64,000 nt of DNA from Escherichia ruysiae (GTDB lineage: Bacteria > Pseudomonadota > Gammaproteobacteria > Enterobacterales > Enterobacteriaceae). Shown in pieces: positions 1-8,527 of this stretch. The notes beneath the pieces were generated by a model. It saw only the letters and a list, made by a program, of their open reading frames with translations, had not been told where the DNA came from and searched no databases. The stretch is from assembly GCF_902498915.1 (NCBI RefSeq), contig NZ_CABVLQ010000001.1. One strand, given 5' to 3'. The number at the start of each line of letters is the position of its first letter. Position 1 is the stretch's first letter. The translations under genes were made by a program, and so were the position numbers.

Positions 1-1
1 A

Positions 2-508
2 AACTATGGGCGTCTTATGCGTGAAGGGTTTTCGGCGTTTGATCCTATCGGAGCACTCGAAGCAATGGCGCAACAAAGAACAGACGAAGCTAATGGCGCA
101 AAACTTCGCGTAGATGATTTACTCCCCTCTTCTCCGGACGCAGCTCTTGAAGCGGGATTAACAGAAATAGATCTTTTTGAAGCAACAGAATATTATCGTT
201 CGCCACGAGGCTGTGCGCCAAATGGGGTAAATCGTTCACTATTTTCTCATCAGACTGTTGCTGTGGGATGGGATGCTTTTCATCTTGCAGAAGTCCTCTT
301 AACTCAACCACTAATGGTTGTAGTGGGTGATAGAGTGGGCGCTTTTGGTGCATACCGTGACGGCTGCGAAATTATTGGTCGTGCTGCCTCAAAACATAAA
401 GAGCTGGTCGTGGTTGAAGGTTATTCACATTACGACCTGTATGATAAGCCAGAACCTGTGAAACAGGCACTCGATAAATTAATTCCTTTTTATAAAACAC
501 ATTTGTAA
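2..508 (+). CDS. Alpha/beta hydrolase, C-terminal part (cut by window edge)
   Basis: The reading frame is open to the left edge, so the true start and probably the nucleophile serine lie outside the window. The visible part of about 168 residues ends with the pattern of an alpha/beta hydrolase: a strand followed by VVVGDRVGAFGA, whose Asp fits the acid of the triad, and then VVEGYSHYDLYD, whose His fits the catalytic base. It resembles the dienelactone-hydrolase-like hydrolases often found beside oxidoreductases, and a reductase gene follows. The substrate cannot be told. Internal Met codons (for example at 17) are not convincing starts because homology-like sequence continues upstream. Confidence 0.7.
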   Translation, partial: NYGRLMREGFSAFDPIGALEAMAQQRTDEANGAKLRVDDLLPSSPDAALEAGLTEIDLFEATEYYRSPRGCAPNGVNRSLFSHQTVAVGWDAFHLAEVLLTQPLMVVVGDRVGAFGAYRDGCEIIGRAASKHKELVVVEGYSHYDLYDKPEPVKQALDKLIPFYKTHL

Positions 509-516
509 TAATCTTA

Positions 517-539
517 CAGGGAGATTTCTTATCTCCCTG
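517..539 (+). terminator. Hairpin after the hydrolase gene
   Basis: CAGGGAGAT and ATCTCCCTG form a perfect 9-bp stem with a 5-base loop, 8 bases after the stop codon. The following bases (acatttatccttt) are only partly T-rich, so it may be a weak intrinsic terminator or an mRNA 3' stabiliser. Confidence 0.5.
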
Positions 540-752
540 ACATTTATCCTTTATTGACTACACAACAATAATAAAATTACGCAAAAAGAAATTTCATTAA
601 AGAAACAAAAAAGCAGCAACTCAATTATTAAGATTATTAGAAACCCTTTGAAGGAATTATAAATAAAGCCAGAAATCTTGGTTCCAAAGCTGGCAACAAC
701 TAACCAGTTAAAACATACGCATCAAAATCAGATAAACATTTGAGGTATTGTT

Positions 753-1895
753 ATGACAAATAAACACCCATCATTGTTTTCTCCTTTTATGCTGACAGAA
801 GAAATAAAATTACGTAATCGTATCGTTATGGCTCCTATGACGACCTGGTCAGCGAATCCTGATGGAACCATCTCTGAGCAAGAACTCGAATTTTATAAAC
901 GTCGCTCACAAAATGTTGGTTTAGTAATAACAGGATGTACCTATGTCACGCCAAGCGGCATTGGGTTTACTCATGAATTTGCCGCATATGATGACCGTTT
1001 CATTAACAGCCTTGAAAAATTAGCTGCTGCAGCCAAAAGTGGCGGAGCTCCGGCAATCCTGCAGATTTTTCACGCCGGTAATAAAGCTATCCCAGAGCTT
1101 GTGCCGAATCACGATGTTATTAGTGCCAGCGCATCAAGCGTAAAATCCGGTGATTTTATGAAGAGAGTGGTACAAAGCAGGGAAATGACTGAAAACGAAA
1201 TTCAGGAAACTATCAGAGCATTCGGAGACGTCACAAAGAGAGCCATTAAAGCAGGTTTTGATGGCGTTGAACTTCATGGCGCGCATGGATTCCTTCTGCA
1301 GAATTTCTTTTCTCCTCTCTTTAACCGTCGTAATGATCGATGGGGAGGTGATCTCGAAAGACGTATGCGCTTCCCGCTGGCCGTATTACAGGAAGTAAAA
1401 AATGTAGTCTATGAATATGCGACCAGGCCCTTTGCTATCGGTTACAGAATATCCCCTGAAGAATCTGCAACAGGGGGGCTGCGGATAGAGGATACTTATA
1501 AACTCCTGGACCGGCTAATTTCATCCGGTATTTCGTATATACATACCTCGCTGGTCAGTGTTAACGATAGCTACCCCGTTGATTCGCCAAATGGACCACG
1601 AACCATTGAGTTGATTTTAAATCATATCGCAGGAAGAGTACCGGTAATCGCCGCAGGTAAAATACGCACGCCGTCTCAGGCTCAAGAGGCAATTTCTGTT
1701 GGCCTGCCACTTGTTGCAATCGGTAAAGGGCTGGTGATTAATCCAGAATGGGTGACTTTAGCTGAATCAGGTAGAAGTCATGAAATTCAAACAACCCTTA
1801 ATCCACAGCGCGTTCCTGAATTAACCATTCCGGATAAACTATGGGTTCAAATTCAGGCATCGAAAGGAACTGGCTGGTTTCCATTAATGGATTAA
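753..1895 (+). CDS. NADH:flavin oxidoreductase, Old Yellow Enzyme family
   Basis: This 380-residue protein has the length and motifs of FMN-dependent OYE-family ene-reductases (COG1902 type). Seen: an N-terminal LRNRIVMAPMTT strand (about residues 20-31), the family signature HGAHGFLLQNFFSPLFNRR with the RWGGDLERRMRF continuation (about 174-210), and a C-terminal phosphate-binding region with PVIAAGKIRTPSQA. Such enzymes reduce activated C=C bonds with NAD(P)H. GAGGTATTGTT precedes the ATG and gives a reasonable ribosome site. It follows the hydrolase by 244 bases, with a hairpin between, so it probably has its own promoter. The substrate is unknown; it may act in detoxifying electrophiles. 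Confidence 0.85.
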   Translation: MTNKHPSLFSPFMLTEEIKLRNRIVMAPMTTWSANPDGTISEQELEFYKRRSQNVGLVITGCTYVTPSGIGFTHEFAAYDDRFINSLEKLAAAAKSGGAPAILQIFHAGNKAIPELVPNHDVISASASSVKSGDFMKRVVQSREMTENEIQETIRAFGDVTKRAIKAGFDGVELHGAHGFLLQNFFSPLFNRRNDRWGGDLERRMRFPLAVLQEVKNVVYEYATRPFAIGYRISPEESATGGLRIEDTYKLLDRLISSGISYIHTSLVSVNDSYPVDSPNGPRTIELILNHIAGRVPVIAAGKIRTPSQAQEAISVGLPLVAIGKGLVINPEWVTLAESGRSHEIQTTLNPQRVPELTIPDKLWVQIQASKGTGWFPLMD

Positions 1896-1997
1896 ATATC
1901 TATTTCCTTTGGAGAGGCGATAACCTGTTGTTCACATAATAGTAAAACTATCAAGCAAACTCGAACTCTGTTCAGGTTCACAAACTCTTTTAGATAA

Positions 1998-2216
1998 TTA
2001 ACCCGTCGCCGCAGCACACTCTTGCATATGGCGTGCCTGCGGTGTAATCCAGTAATGACTATTCCATATATTCGGCACTGTTGACAGCTTAATAGAACCC
2101 GATACGTCCTCTGATTACCAATAACGATATCTTGTATAATACCCTGAGAGATCCGACATTCTGAACAGTTGTGATATGTTTCCCCTGTGCCAATCGACGC
2201 CAGAATTGGTCACTCA
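1998..2216 (-). pseudogene. Possible remnant of a small regulatory gene
   Basis: Reading leftward, one frame starts MSDQFWRRLAQGKH and runs about 43 codons to a stop. A second frame just after it ends with YWITPQARHMQECAAATG and a stop. Both fragments look protein-like but lie in different frames with a stop between them, as expected of a decayed gene. I cannot name the parent family. The call rests only on the look of the translated fragments. Confidence 0.2.
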
Positions 2217-2362
2217 TGAGAGCAGACGCATCCACGGAGATGATTTCAGGTGATGTATATCGATGACTTTGCTATCATAAGTGATGGCTGATGTGATACA
2301 TCTTTTCAAATTTGTGATACACCTCAAAAAATTGGTTGACCAAACTCGTTATTTATATAAGG

Positions 2363-2386
2363 GCACTTACGAAGTGCACTCTTTTT
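2363..2386 (+). promoter_or_regulatory. Terminator-like leader hairpin before a small ORF
   Basis: GCACTT-ACG-AAGTGC is a perfect 6-bp stem with a 3-base loop, followed by ACTCTTTTTT. It sits about 20 bases before a small ORF that has a clear ribosome site. It could be an attenuator, or the terminator of an upstream transcript. Confidence 0.45.
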
Positions 2387-2404
2387 TAAAGCGAGGAAGT
2401 ACCA

Positions 2405-2506
2405 ATGAAAGAGAATAAAATACAGCAAATCAGTAATAAACTGATTAATATCGTTGTTTTTGTTGCAATTGTAGAATACGCCTATTTGTTCCTCCATTTC
2501 TATTAA
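2405..2506 (+). CDS. Small single-span membrane protein, 33 aa
   Basis: ATG at 2405 is preceded by GCGAGGAAGTACC, a good Shine-Dalgarno. The 33-residue product starts MKENKIQQISNK, continues with a hydrophobic stretch LINIVVFVAIVEYAYLFLHF, and stops. A short charged N-terminus followed by one membrane span is the layout of many enterobacterial small membrane proteins and type I toxins. The upstream hairpin with a T-tract and the spaced TGTGATACA pair suggest regulated expression. I do not recognise a named family. The overlapping 67-codon minus-strand frame (2324-2527) has no ribosome site and looks spurious. Confidence 0.45.
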   Translation: MKENKIQQISNKLINIVVFVAIVEYAYLFLHFY

Positions 2507-2711
2507 TAACATCATAAAACAATTCACTTGCGTGATATTTAAAATATGTACCCCCCCTGCTTTTCAAGCTATTTAGCGGCGTAAGAAAAATTGTTGATTA
2601 TGAATTTGACGGTTTAACAATATCTGTCTGACTGGCAACATAATCATCTGTGATTAATGCTGGCCTATTGATTACACCAGCATTAACCACTTAAGGATGT
2701 ATTATTCTTGT

Positions 2712-2855
2712 TCATTTATAGAATGCGAAAGAGAGAGTAAATAAAACTGTGGCAAATATTACTTTAGCACACCAAACCGAAGCATCCGTAAAATTAGCAG
2801 AATAACTGGTACAGTAGGTTGGAATAGAGCCATTTGTCAGGCATTCCATTGCCAT
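2712..2855 (-). CDS. Possible small cysteine-containing membrane protein, 47 aa
   Basis: The minus strand encodes 47 residues starting MAMECLTNGSIPTYCTSY and ending in a probable membrane span AKVIFATVLFTLSFAFYK. It contains three Cys. No clear Shine-Dalgarno precedes the ATG, and an in-frame stop lies 6 codons upstream, so the evidence is only composition and the clean hydrophobic C-terminus. It lies between the 33-aa ORF and the DUF1471 gene, in an otherwise empty stretch. Confidence 0.25.
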   Translation of the reverse strand: MAMECLTNGSIPTYCTSYSANFTDASVWCAKVIFATVLFTLSFAFYK

Positions 2856-2921
2856 AACAATGACAATTTTGAATCAATATACAAGCTTTCTGGTAATGTA
2901 TTACAATTTAAACCATTTGCT

Positions 2922-3152
2922 TTATGAAGCGTTATTTTTATTTACAGGTGTTAACTTTGCTATCATATAAACTCTGTTCTTAAAAAACACCCCAAGAATT
3001 TCATATGATTTTCCTTGTTTTTCTGCCTGTAAAGATATTCCTTTCTCAGCACTGTCAATGATTGAACCGACGGCAGTAACAGTTTTAGCGACGCTACTGA
3101 AGGACAATAAAGACAGAGCGGCAATGACAATTAAAGAATACGTAGTATTCAT
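2922..3152 (-). CDS. DUF1471/YhcN-like small periplasmic protein
   Basis: The 76-residue product has a clear signal peptide (MNTTYSLIVIAALSLLSFSS, cleavage after about residue 22). It is followed by a short alpha/beta domain: VGSIIDSAEKGISLQAEKQG, then a YEILG segment and a VYMIAKL strand. This is the pattern of the BhsA/McbA/YhcN (DUF1471) family, whose members are stress-induced periplasmic proteins affecting biofilm or permeability. CAGGATAATAACC precedes the ATG. The gene stands alone, with 221 AT-rich bases upstream as its likely promoter region. The role in this strain is unknown. Confidence 0.7.
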   Translation of the reverse strand: MNTTYSLIVIAALSLLSFSSVAKTVTAVGSIIDSAEKGISLQAEKQGKSYEILGVFFKNRVYMIAKLTPVNKNNAS

Positions 3153-3373
3153 GGTTATTATCCTGATAATTAAGAGTATGGCTTTTTATATGCAAAGGAA
3201 TTAAACAAGCGACAGTTTATTCCCTGATAAAATCATTTTACTGCAATTAAAACTCTATCTCCCTCGGAGTGAGAATGCATAATTTAGTGAATCTTGCTAG
3301 GCACGACAGAGGGATATGAAATTTCCTCCCGATATATTGAATAAAACGGGAATGTAAACATTAACGTTATCCT

Positions 3374-4096
3374 TCAGTTTGCAGACGCAGTGGGTCTGAT
3401 GGTAATTTCAGTTGTATCAACGCTTTCAGGAGATTCAATAATATGCCTTACTGCACGAGCTATATCTGCGGGTTGAAGTGCAACAGAACGGTAGGCGTCC
3501 ATTGCCTTTATGGTTTCTACATGGGTAATGCTTGACGCTAGCTCACTTTCTACAACGCCAGGATTTACGCAGGTCACGCGTATTTTCGAACTTTCCTGCC
3601 GTAAGCCATCAGAAATAGCCCGTACAGCAAACTTAGTTGCACAATAGACTGCGCCAGTAGGCACGACAGAAAGAGCACCAATAGAACCAAGATTGATGAT
3701 CTGACCGGAACCCTGTGCTTCCATCACCGGAAGTACGGCGCCAATTCCCCAAAGCACGCCCTTGATATTCACGTCAATAGTGAGCTCCCATTCATCCTGT
3801 TTTCCTGCTGCAAGCGGTGAAAGCGGCATAACGCCCGCATTATTGATAAGAACATCAACCCGGCCCCAGCTATCCAGCGCAGCTTGCACAAAACCGCTCA
3901 TGGACTGTCGGTCTGTAACATCCAACGCCCGCGCTTTAGCAATACCGCCTGCGCGACAGATTTCTGCTGCAATGGCTCCGATCCGCTCAAGTCTGCGTGC
4001 TCCCAGTAAAACCTTCGCACCTGTCGTTCCCAACTCTCTGGCAATACCTTCCCCAATACCACTTGATGCGCCGGTGATTAATATGACCTTATCCAT
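3374..4096 (-). CDS. Short-chain dehydrogenase/reductase (SDR)
   Basis: The 240-residue classical SDR shows the Rossmann motif TGASSGIGEG near the N-terminus, NNAG in the middle, and the active-site YCATK with an upstream Ser in the LGSIGALS segment. The family uses NAD(P)H to oxidise or reduce alcohols and ketones. I start at the ATG at 4096 because AAGGAG lies six bases before it; the longer frame would need a TTG. It is transcribed divergently from the LysR gene at 4195, the usual arrangement of a LysR regulator and its target. The substrate is unknown. Confidence 0.85.
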   Translation of the reverse strand: MDKVILITGASSGIGEGIARELGTTGAKVLLGARRLERIGAIAAEICRAGGIAKARALDVTDRQSMSGFVQAALDSWGRVDVLINNAGVMPLSPLAAGKQDEWELTIDVNIKGVLWGIGAVLPVMEAQGSGQIINLGSIGALSVVPTGAVYCATKFAVRAISDGLRQESSKIRVTCVNPGVVESELASSITHVETIKAMDAYRSVALQPADIARAVRHIIESPESVDTTEITIRPTASAN

Positions 4097-4194
4097 TACG
4101 TTCTCCTTCAAATGTGTTCGGAGAGATAATAGAACTTTATGATTGGTTCCAGTATCCTGCTTTCAATGTACTCAGTGGTTAGCGGCATTAAACA
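4097..4194. promoter_or_regulatory. Divergent SDR/LysR promoter region
   Basis: The 98-bp gap between two divergent starts must hold both promoters. LysR proteins normally bind such gaps, at a T-N11-A site. I do not mark an exact site. Confidence 0.5.
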
Positions 4195-5094
4195 ATGAAA
4201 ATCGATCTTAATCTTTTACCAATTTTTATCGCGGTATCAGAAGAGAGTAATTTCAGTAAAGCCGCCGCACGGCTGGGCGTTACCCGTTCAGCGGTCAGTC
4301 AGGGAATAAGACGGCTTGAAGATACTTTCGGGACAATGCTTGTAATGCGGACCACGCGCTCAGTTAATTTGACGGAAGCAGGAGAACGGCTGCACAAATC
4401 GCTGTCATTACCTTTATCCGGTATTGAGGCGGCGTTCGAAGAAATGGTATCTGACCATATGCCACGTGGACTTCTCAGAATCGCGGTGACGTCGATAGCT
4501 GAAGAATTTCTTTCAGGTCCGCTAATCGCTTCGTTTGCCGCTGCCAATCCTGCCGTTACGCTTGATATTGTAGTCACAGATGAGGAATTCGATATCGTAG
4601 CCGCAGGTTACGATGCTGGCGTAAGACTCGGAGAAGTCATTGAAAAAGACATGATTGCTGTTCCTCTTACCGCCAGGCAGCGTGAAATGGTGGTTGCCTC
4701 TCCCTCCTATCTCGCAGCCCACAGCACACCTGTTCATCCGCGTGAACTTGTGAATCATAAGTGTATCGGCTGGCGTCAATCCCCGGATGTTGCGCCTTAT
4801 CGCTGGCCATTTGAAGAAAACGGGAGAGCTTTCGACCTTGCGATTGAACCGCAGATTACGACGAATGATCTGCGTCTGATGTTGAGGCTGGCTCTTGCCG
4901 GCGGAGGCATAACAATTGCCACTCAGGAAACTTTCAGGCCGTATATTGAAAGTGGTAAGCTCGTATCTCTGCTTGATGACTTTCTTCCACAATTTCCTGG
5001 CTTCTATCTGTATTTCCCTCAGCGTCGCAATATTGCACCAAAGCTCCGCGCCCTGATTGACCACGTCAAGGAATGGCGACAGCAATTGGCTTAA
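4195..5094 (+). CDS. LysR-family transcriptional regulator
   Basis: The 299-residue protein starts with the LysR winged helix (DLNLLPIFIAVSEESNFSKA through SVNLTEAGERL, residues 3-68), containing the recognition-helix pattern TRSAVSQGIRRLE. A substrate-binding-protein-like effector domain follows, of the AaeR/YafC-like type with VTDEEFDIVAAGYDAGVRLG. It most likely controls the divergent SDR gene. The frame is intact and of normal length. The effector cannot be inferred. Confidence 0.9.
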   Translation: MKIDLNLLPIFIAVSEESNFSKAAARLGVTRSAVSQGIRRLEDTFGTMLVMRTTRSVNLTEAGERLHKSLSLPLSGIEAAFEEMVSDHMPRGLLRIAVTSIAEEFLSGPLIASFAAANPAVTLDIVVTDEEFDIVAAGYDAGVRLGEVIEKDMIAVPLTARQREMVVASPSYLAAHSTPVHPRELVNHKCIGWRQSPDVAPYRWPFEENGRAFDLAIEPQITTNDLRLMLRLALAGGGITIATQETFRPYIESGKLVSLLDDFLPQFPGFYLYFPQRRNIAPKLRALIDHVKEWRQQLA

Positions 5095-5710
5095 TTATCT
5101 GCACCTACACTGCCTCATGCCAGAGCATGTATTTTGATAAATTGCCAGGGTTGCAATGGCACAAATACGGCATAGGAGGGAAAACATGGAGCATTTAAAT
5201 ATGGAGTAACTGCTTGATTTAAATGGTGCGATAAGAGGAACAAAACATAAACAATAAACACATTGATATTTAATGATATTTTGACATTCCATTTTTATAG
5301 ATACCCCCAAAAGTACCCCCAACTAATTTTCCATTGTCCTAAATTGTGCAAAAAAACGATTCTATTGTACTATTTTTCTTCAGGTATCTGTCTCATCAAC
5401 AATCAATGATGAAGCTGGTGGATGCACACGGGTAACACGTTATTGGAATCCCTATATCGACAGCATGCCCACCAGCGTGAAGTAATTTTTAATTTCGCGG
5501 GTGTAAAAATTTGACGGGGCGGGCAGTTCCGGACAGCCAAGGCTACAGAGATTTAACTTGCCCTCTCCAGCAACTACAGAGTTATGACACCAATAGTTCT
5601 AACCTTGTGCAATATTTCTGAACATCTAGAACGCAGGCTATGAGGACATGATAGCGGCACACCACGTACCGCCGCAGATAATAGGGATATCACAATCCCT
5701 GCCTTCCCCA
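5095..5710. other. Gene-free stretch at the left end of the integrated element
   Basis: About 600 bases without a convincing gene on either strand. It holds the first copy of the 22-bp C-rich repeat at 5301-5322, which also occurs next to the integrase at 20370-20391. No copy of the thrW tRNA 3' end is recognisable here, so the exact left junction is not fixed. Confidence 0.5.
5301..5322 (+). repeat. C-rich 22-bp repeat, left copy (possible integrase arm site)
   Basis: Two TACCCCCAA units separated by AAGTA-like bases. All 22 bases are identical to 20370-20391, which lies just upstream of the integrase start, in the same orientation. Repeats flanking both ends of an integrated element fit arm-type binding sites of a tyrosine recombinase. 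Confidence 0.5.
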
Positions 5711-7147
5711 TCATATGACTGTAGCTATGCTATCAGCATTGCTAAGTCTCAATGGAGAAATTCTATCAAATCCCCACTTGGGCAACCTATCACTTTTTTC
5801 CAATTCATGTATATGCTGCTTAAATTTCTCAGCCGTTTCAATTGCCAAAAGATCTTTAATTTTTGAAAAATAGGCTTTGGATTTTGATTTTGCAAAAATC
5901 TCAAAAGGAAAATATCCTCTAGCATACAACAATGTCGTAGGCCACCACATTGAATAGTAATCTGTAGCTTGTATAGTTGAACGAAGATAACAAACAAAGT
6001 CAGCTTGATTTATATCATCAAAACTAATTGGTACAGCATGACATCTGTCCTTCAATAGGTCTGCATGAAGAGAAAGTCGTCTTAATTTTCTATGGTCATT
6101 CCGCCATTGAATGATTTCAACATACTGCCTGATATCCACGTACGAACATAAAGGATCATCGCCCCTTTCGATTTTACGAGATATATAATAGGTATCAAAC
6201 AAATTGAGGCATTCTTCAAAACGTTCGTTTTTAATCAATGCAGCAATAGAGTATAAATAAAGTTCATGAATTAAAAACTTATAATTATCAAAATCAAGAC
6301 TATTATAAGTCCCTACATTTTCCTGAGGATAGTAGTAATTTATGCCAGATTCAAAAAACTTATGTAATCTCTTAAAATAATCATCCCCCAAATTATACCT
6401 TGCCGCTAAGAAAACCAAATTAACGAATTCATTTCTTGCCGGAATAAAAGACTCTATATTTTTAAGGAATGCTTCATCAGGTTCACTGTGGTCAGCAGTA
6501 CGAAATCTAATGCGTTCAAGGTTAGTTGCCAAAACAGACAAGTACTCATCATAACATCCTGCGGCTGTTATCTTGCCATTGCGAATTGCATCCATCGCCC
6601 TATTGTAAAATGCAGTCGTTCCAAGAGAAACATCTGGGGACTCATCAAGAAATGCAGGTATCTTTCCAAGCTCCGGCTTAACAAATACAGGTTTATCAAA
6701 TACCCATCTTAAAATCCTTTCTACGCCTTCAGTCATTTTGCTTGGGTCGGTCATATCTATGAATAACCGTCCTTTATAAAAGGTTGGGACATAAAAATGA
6801 CCATTTTCATCCTTTTCAGTAACAACAACGACAAACTTTGTTTGCTCTGAAGAAGAATAAATCTCTGGGGAAATTATCTGCGTTTCAGTACCCACACCAC
6901 CTTTTCTATTATTAGCTTTTTCTGCATATCCTCTATCACTTATAATCATCACTTTACTTATAGTTTTATCATTAACCATGCTTTCCATGAATGAATATGA
7001 ATCATGTCCATCACGAAGACACCATTTATCTATTATCACATCGACACCAGAACTGACCAAATCCTCAGCTAAGTTAATAACAAACTCTTCATGCTCAGGG
7101 GTTGTCCAACTATATGATACGAATACTTTTGGATGTTCAGCTTCCAT
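5711..7147 (-). CDS. SEFIR/TIR-like domain protein, probable phage-defence cargo
   Basis: The 478-residue protein opens with a SEFIR/TIR-like fold: KVFVSYSWTTPEHEEF (residues about 7-22), then LAEDLVSSGVDVIIDKW, and a KVMIISDRGYAEKAN strand-loop. The remaining roughly 300 residues are helical with no motif I recognise, probably a sensor or oligomerisation part. Bacterial TIR and SEFIR proteins commonly act in anti-phage defence by cleaving NAD, or in signalling. The ATG at 7147 follows TTGGAGTGAAT, better than the upstream GTG. Base composition is much more AT-rich than the backbone, and the gene sits at the outer end of the satellite, where such elements carry defence cargo. Function is inferred from the domain and place only. 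Confidence 0.7.
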   Translation of the reverse strand: MEAEHPKVFVSYSWTTPEHEEFVINLAEDLVSSGVDVIIDKWCLRDGHDSYSFMESMVNDKTISKVMIISDRGYAEKANNRKGGVGTETQIISPEIYSSSEQTKFVVVVTEKDENGHFYVPTFYKGRLFIDMTDPSKMTEGVERILRWVFDKPVFVKPELGKIPAFLDESPDVSLGTTAFYNRAMDAIRNGKITAAGCYDEYLSVLATNLERIRFRTADHSEPDEAFLKNIESFIPARNEFVNLVFLAARYNLGDDYFKRLHKFFESGINYYYPQENVGTYNSLDFDNYKFLIHELYLYSIAALIKNERFEECLNLFDTYYISRKIERGDDPLCSYVDIRQYVEIIQWRNDHRKLRRLSLHADLLKDRCHAVPISFDDINQADFVCYLRSTIQATDYYSMWWPTTLLYARGYFPFEIFAKSKSKAYFSKIKDLLAIETAEKFKQHIHELEKSDRLPKWGFDRISPLRLSNADSIATVI

Positions 7148-7500
7148 ATTCACTCCAAGTAGCTTTTTTATAATGATTGCAGAATTTCAGCACTGCGAAA
7201 ATTCCACTTCCAGTCAAATACACGACAACCAATCACTGTCATTTTATACCTTGAATATTTCATTAGATCTACCATCTCTATCACGAATTCTGTATAGCCC
7301 TCAAACCTATCAGCGTGCTCGTATCCCCTCCACGTCTGCCCACTTTATGTGATGGTTTTCATGTATCTTTATGAGATAGATAAAACTCCGACACATTGCC
7401 CCCCCACCAGCAACACAGAAAGAAAAGGAAAATTGCTTAATACCGCTTCGAAGTTAGGCATATTGTAAGGCTTAGCTGTAGCCTTACCGCAACGTTCCGC
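7148..7500. other. Spacer upstream of the SEFIR gene
   Basis: No gene is seen in these 353 bases. There is a hairpin at 7465-7487 (GTAAGGCT and AGCCTTAC, 8-bp stem) and a run of seven C at 7399-7405. The SEFIR promoter is presumably in the AT-rich part. Confidence 0.4.
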
Positions 7501-7680
7501 TCACCGTCGCGGCCTGTCCGGTTTCCGCCACTGATACGGCCTCACATCATCATGCTGGTAGTGTTCCTGTTGCAGCACAACGGAAACAGGCGCTGAACAC
7601 CTGTTAATTTTGCTTGCTGGTTGTTTGATTCCGGCAATGCTGCGGATCATCTCCAGCAAATCGGCTTCGGTGATGGTCAT
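7501..7680 (-). CDS. Small satellite protein of unknown function, 59 aa
   Basis: The 59-residue product begins MTITEADLLEMIRSIAGIKQ and ends with a basic tail. I start at 7680 because TAGGAAAGCT precedes that ATG. The amphipathic N-terminal helix is the only notable feature. It lies just downstream of the membrane-protein gene in the same direction, with 49 bases between. I do not recognise the family. Confidence 0.4.
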   Translation of the reverse strand: MTITEADLLEMIRSIAGIKQPASKINRCSAPVSVVLQQEHYQHDDVRPYQWRKPDRPRR

Positions 7681-7729
7681 AGCTTTCCTATCAGCACTCA
7701 TATCCAATTAATAAGTTCAATACAATGGA

Positions 7730-8311
7730 TTATCCCGTTTTAGTGACTAACCATTGCAGAATAACGATAATTAAATATGTTAATGTACCAGTTCCAAGAA
7801 GTATTAATAATTGATAGCAACGTAGGGCAATATTACTAATCGATTTTTGCATTACGATATTCACTGGCTCAGCCACACACTCTTTAGATCTTATCGATAG
7901 AATACTTGGAACTTCTCTATTTATTGATAACATTTCACATTGAATAGACTCACCAGGTGCAAGGCTTTCAAACTTGATAATATAGCGACCATCCTGCTCA
8001 ATATTTTCTTCAAAATGGTGGACAGGCCAAAAATTAATATGCATTGGCTTATAGTTAAAAACCAATGATATATTAGTAGCACTTTCTCGCCCTTCATTAA
8101 CAAGAATAATAGATCGTGTATACACCAACTGTGAATTAGATATTACCTCACCATTGGCATTCCGTAAGGGTTCATTGAGAAGAAAAGTAAATCCATGCTG
8201 ATAACCATAGGATAACTTTGCCTTGCTTTTAAATCTGTTATTCAGTATCCATGTTAATATCGCTATAAAAAAAGAAAATAGTTCTTTCCCATAAAGACTA
8301 AAAAAACTCAT
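7730..8311 (-). CDS. Two-span membrane protein of unknown function
   Basis: The 193-residue protein has a hydrophobic N-terminal segment (LFSFFIAILTWILNN, about residues 10-25) and another near the C-terminus (LLILLGTGTLTYLIIVILQW, about 168-188). Between them is a predicted beta-rich region with YTRSIILVNEGRESATNISL, reminiscent of an immunoglobulin-like fold. AAGGAAGTGTGTG precedes the ATG at 8311. It is transcribed toward the SEFIR gene and shares its low GC content, so it could be a partner or independent cargo. No named family is recognised. Confidence 0.5.
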   Translation of the reverse strand: MSFFSLYGKELFSFFIAILTWILNNRFKSKAKLSYGYQHGFTFLLNEPLRNANGEVISNSQLVYTRSIILVNEGRESATNISLVFNYKPMHINFWPVHHFEENIEQDGRYIIKFESLAPGESIQCEMLSINREVPSILSIRSKECVAEPVNIVMQKSISNIALRCYQLLILLGTGTLTYLIIVILQWLVTKTG

Positions 8312-8410
8312 CACACACTTCCTTCAGTAATCTGATTCTGCTGTCAAAGCTACCAGCACTATAGTCATTCATCCACATTGCGACAAGAAGGTTACAGCAC
8401 GTTCAATCAC

Positions 8411-8527
8411 ACCTTAGGAAATCTTAGGGGGCTGGTTGACACTTTCCGGCTTAAGGCCTTAATAAATCTTAATATCGCAGGTTGACACACTTGACACTTT
8501 TTCGGGAAAAACCTTAACAAACCTTAG
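8411..8527 (+). repeat. Three 17-bp iterons (CTTA type)
   Basis: ACCTTAGGAAATCTTAG (8411-8427), GCCTTAATAAATCTTAA (8456-8472) and ACCTTAACAAACCTTAG (8511-8527) are close variants spaced 45 and 55 bp apart, interleaved with the TTGACAC repeats. They probably bind an element-encoded protein. Confidence 0.55.

Larger units (their letters stand above)
1896..2404. other. Gene-poor spacer with gene remnants and paired direct repeats
   Basis: No intact gene is visible. The minus strand holds a broken frame (1998-2216, listed separately). Near the right end the nonamer TGTGATACA occurs at 2292-2300 and 2313-2321, exactly 21 bp apart (two helical turns). This looks like a pair of regulator half-sites upstream of the small frame at 2405. 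Confidence 0.4.

Noticed and set aside
2324..2527. 67-codon minus-strand frame over the small ORF
   Set aside because: No ribosome site. The opposite strand has a better-supported 33-aa ORF in the same place.
3762..4142. Plus-strand 126-codon frame opposite the SDR gene
   Set aside because: Pure shadow of the SDR coding sequence, which has clear active-site motifs.
4522..5085. 187-codon minus-strand frame inside the LysR gene
   Set aside because: The LysR frame has full HTH and effector domains; the other lacks any recognisable feature or ribosome site.
5095..5710. CRISPR array or tRNA fragment at the left end of the element
   Set aside because: No regular direct repeats with spacers, and no stretch matching the thrW 3' end was found by eye.
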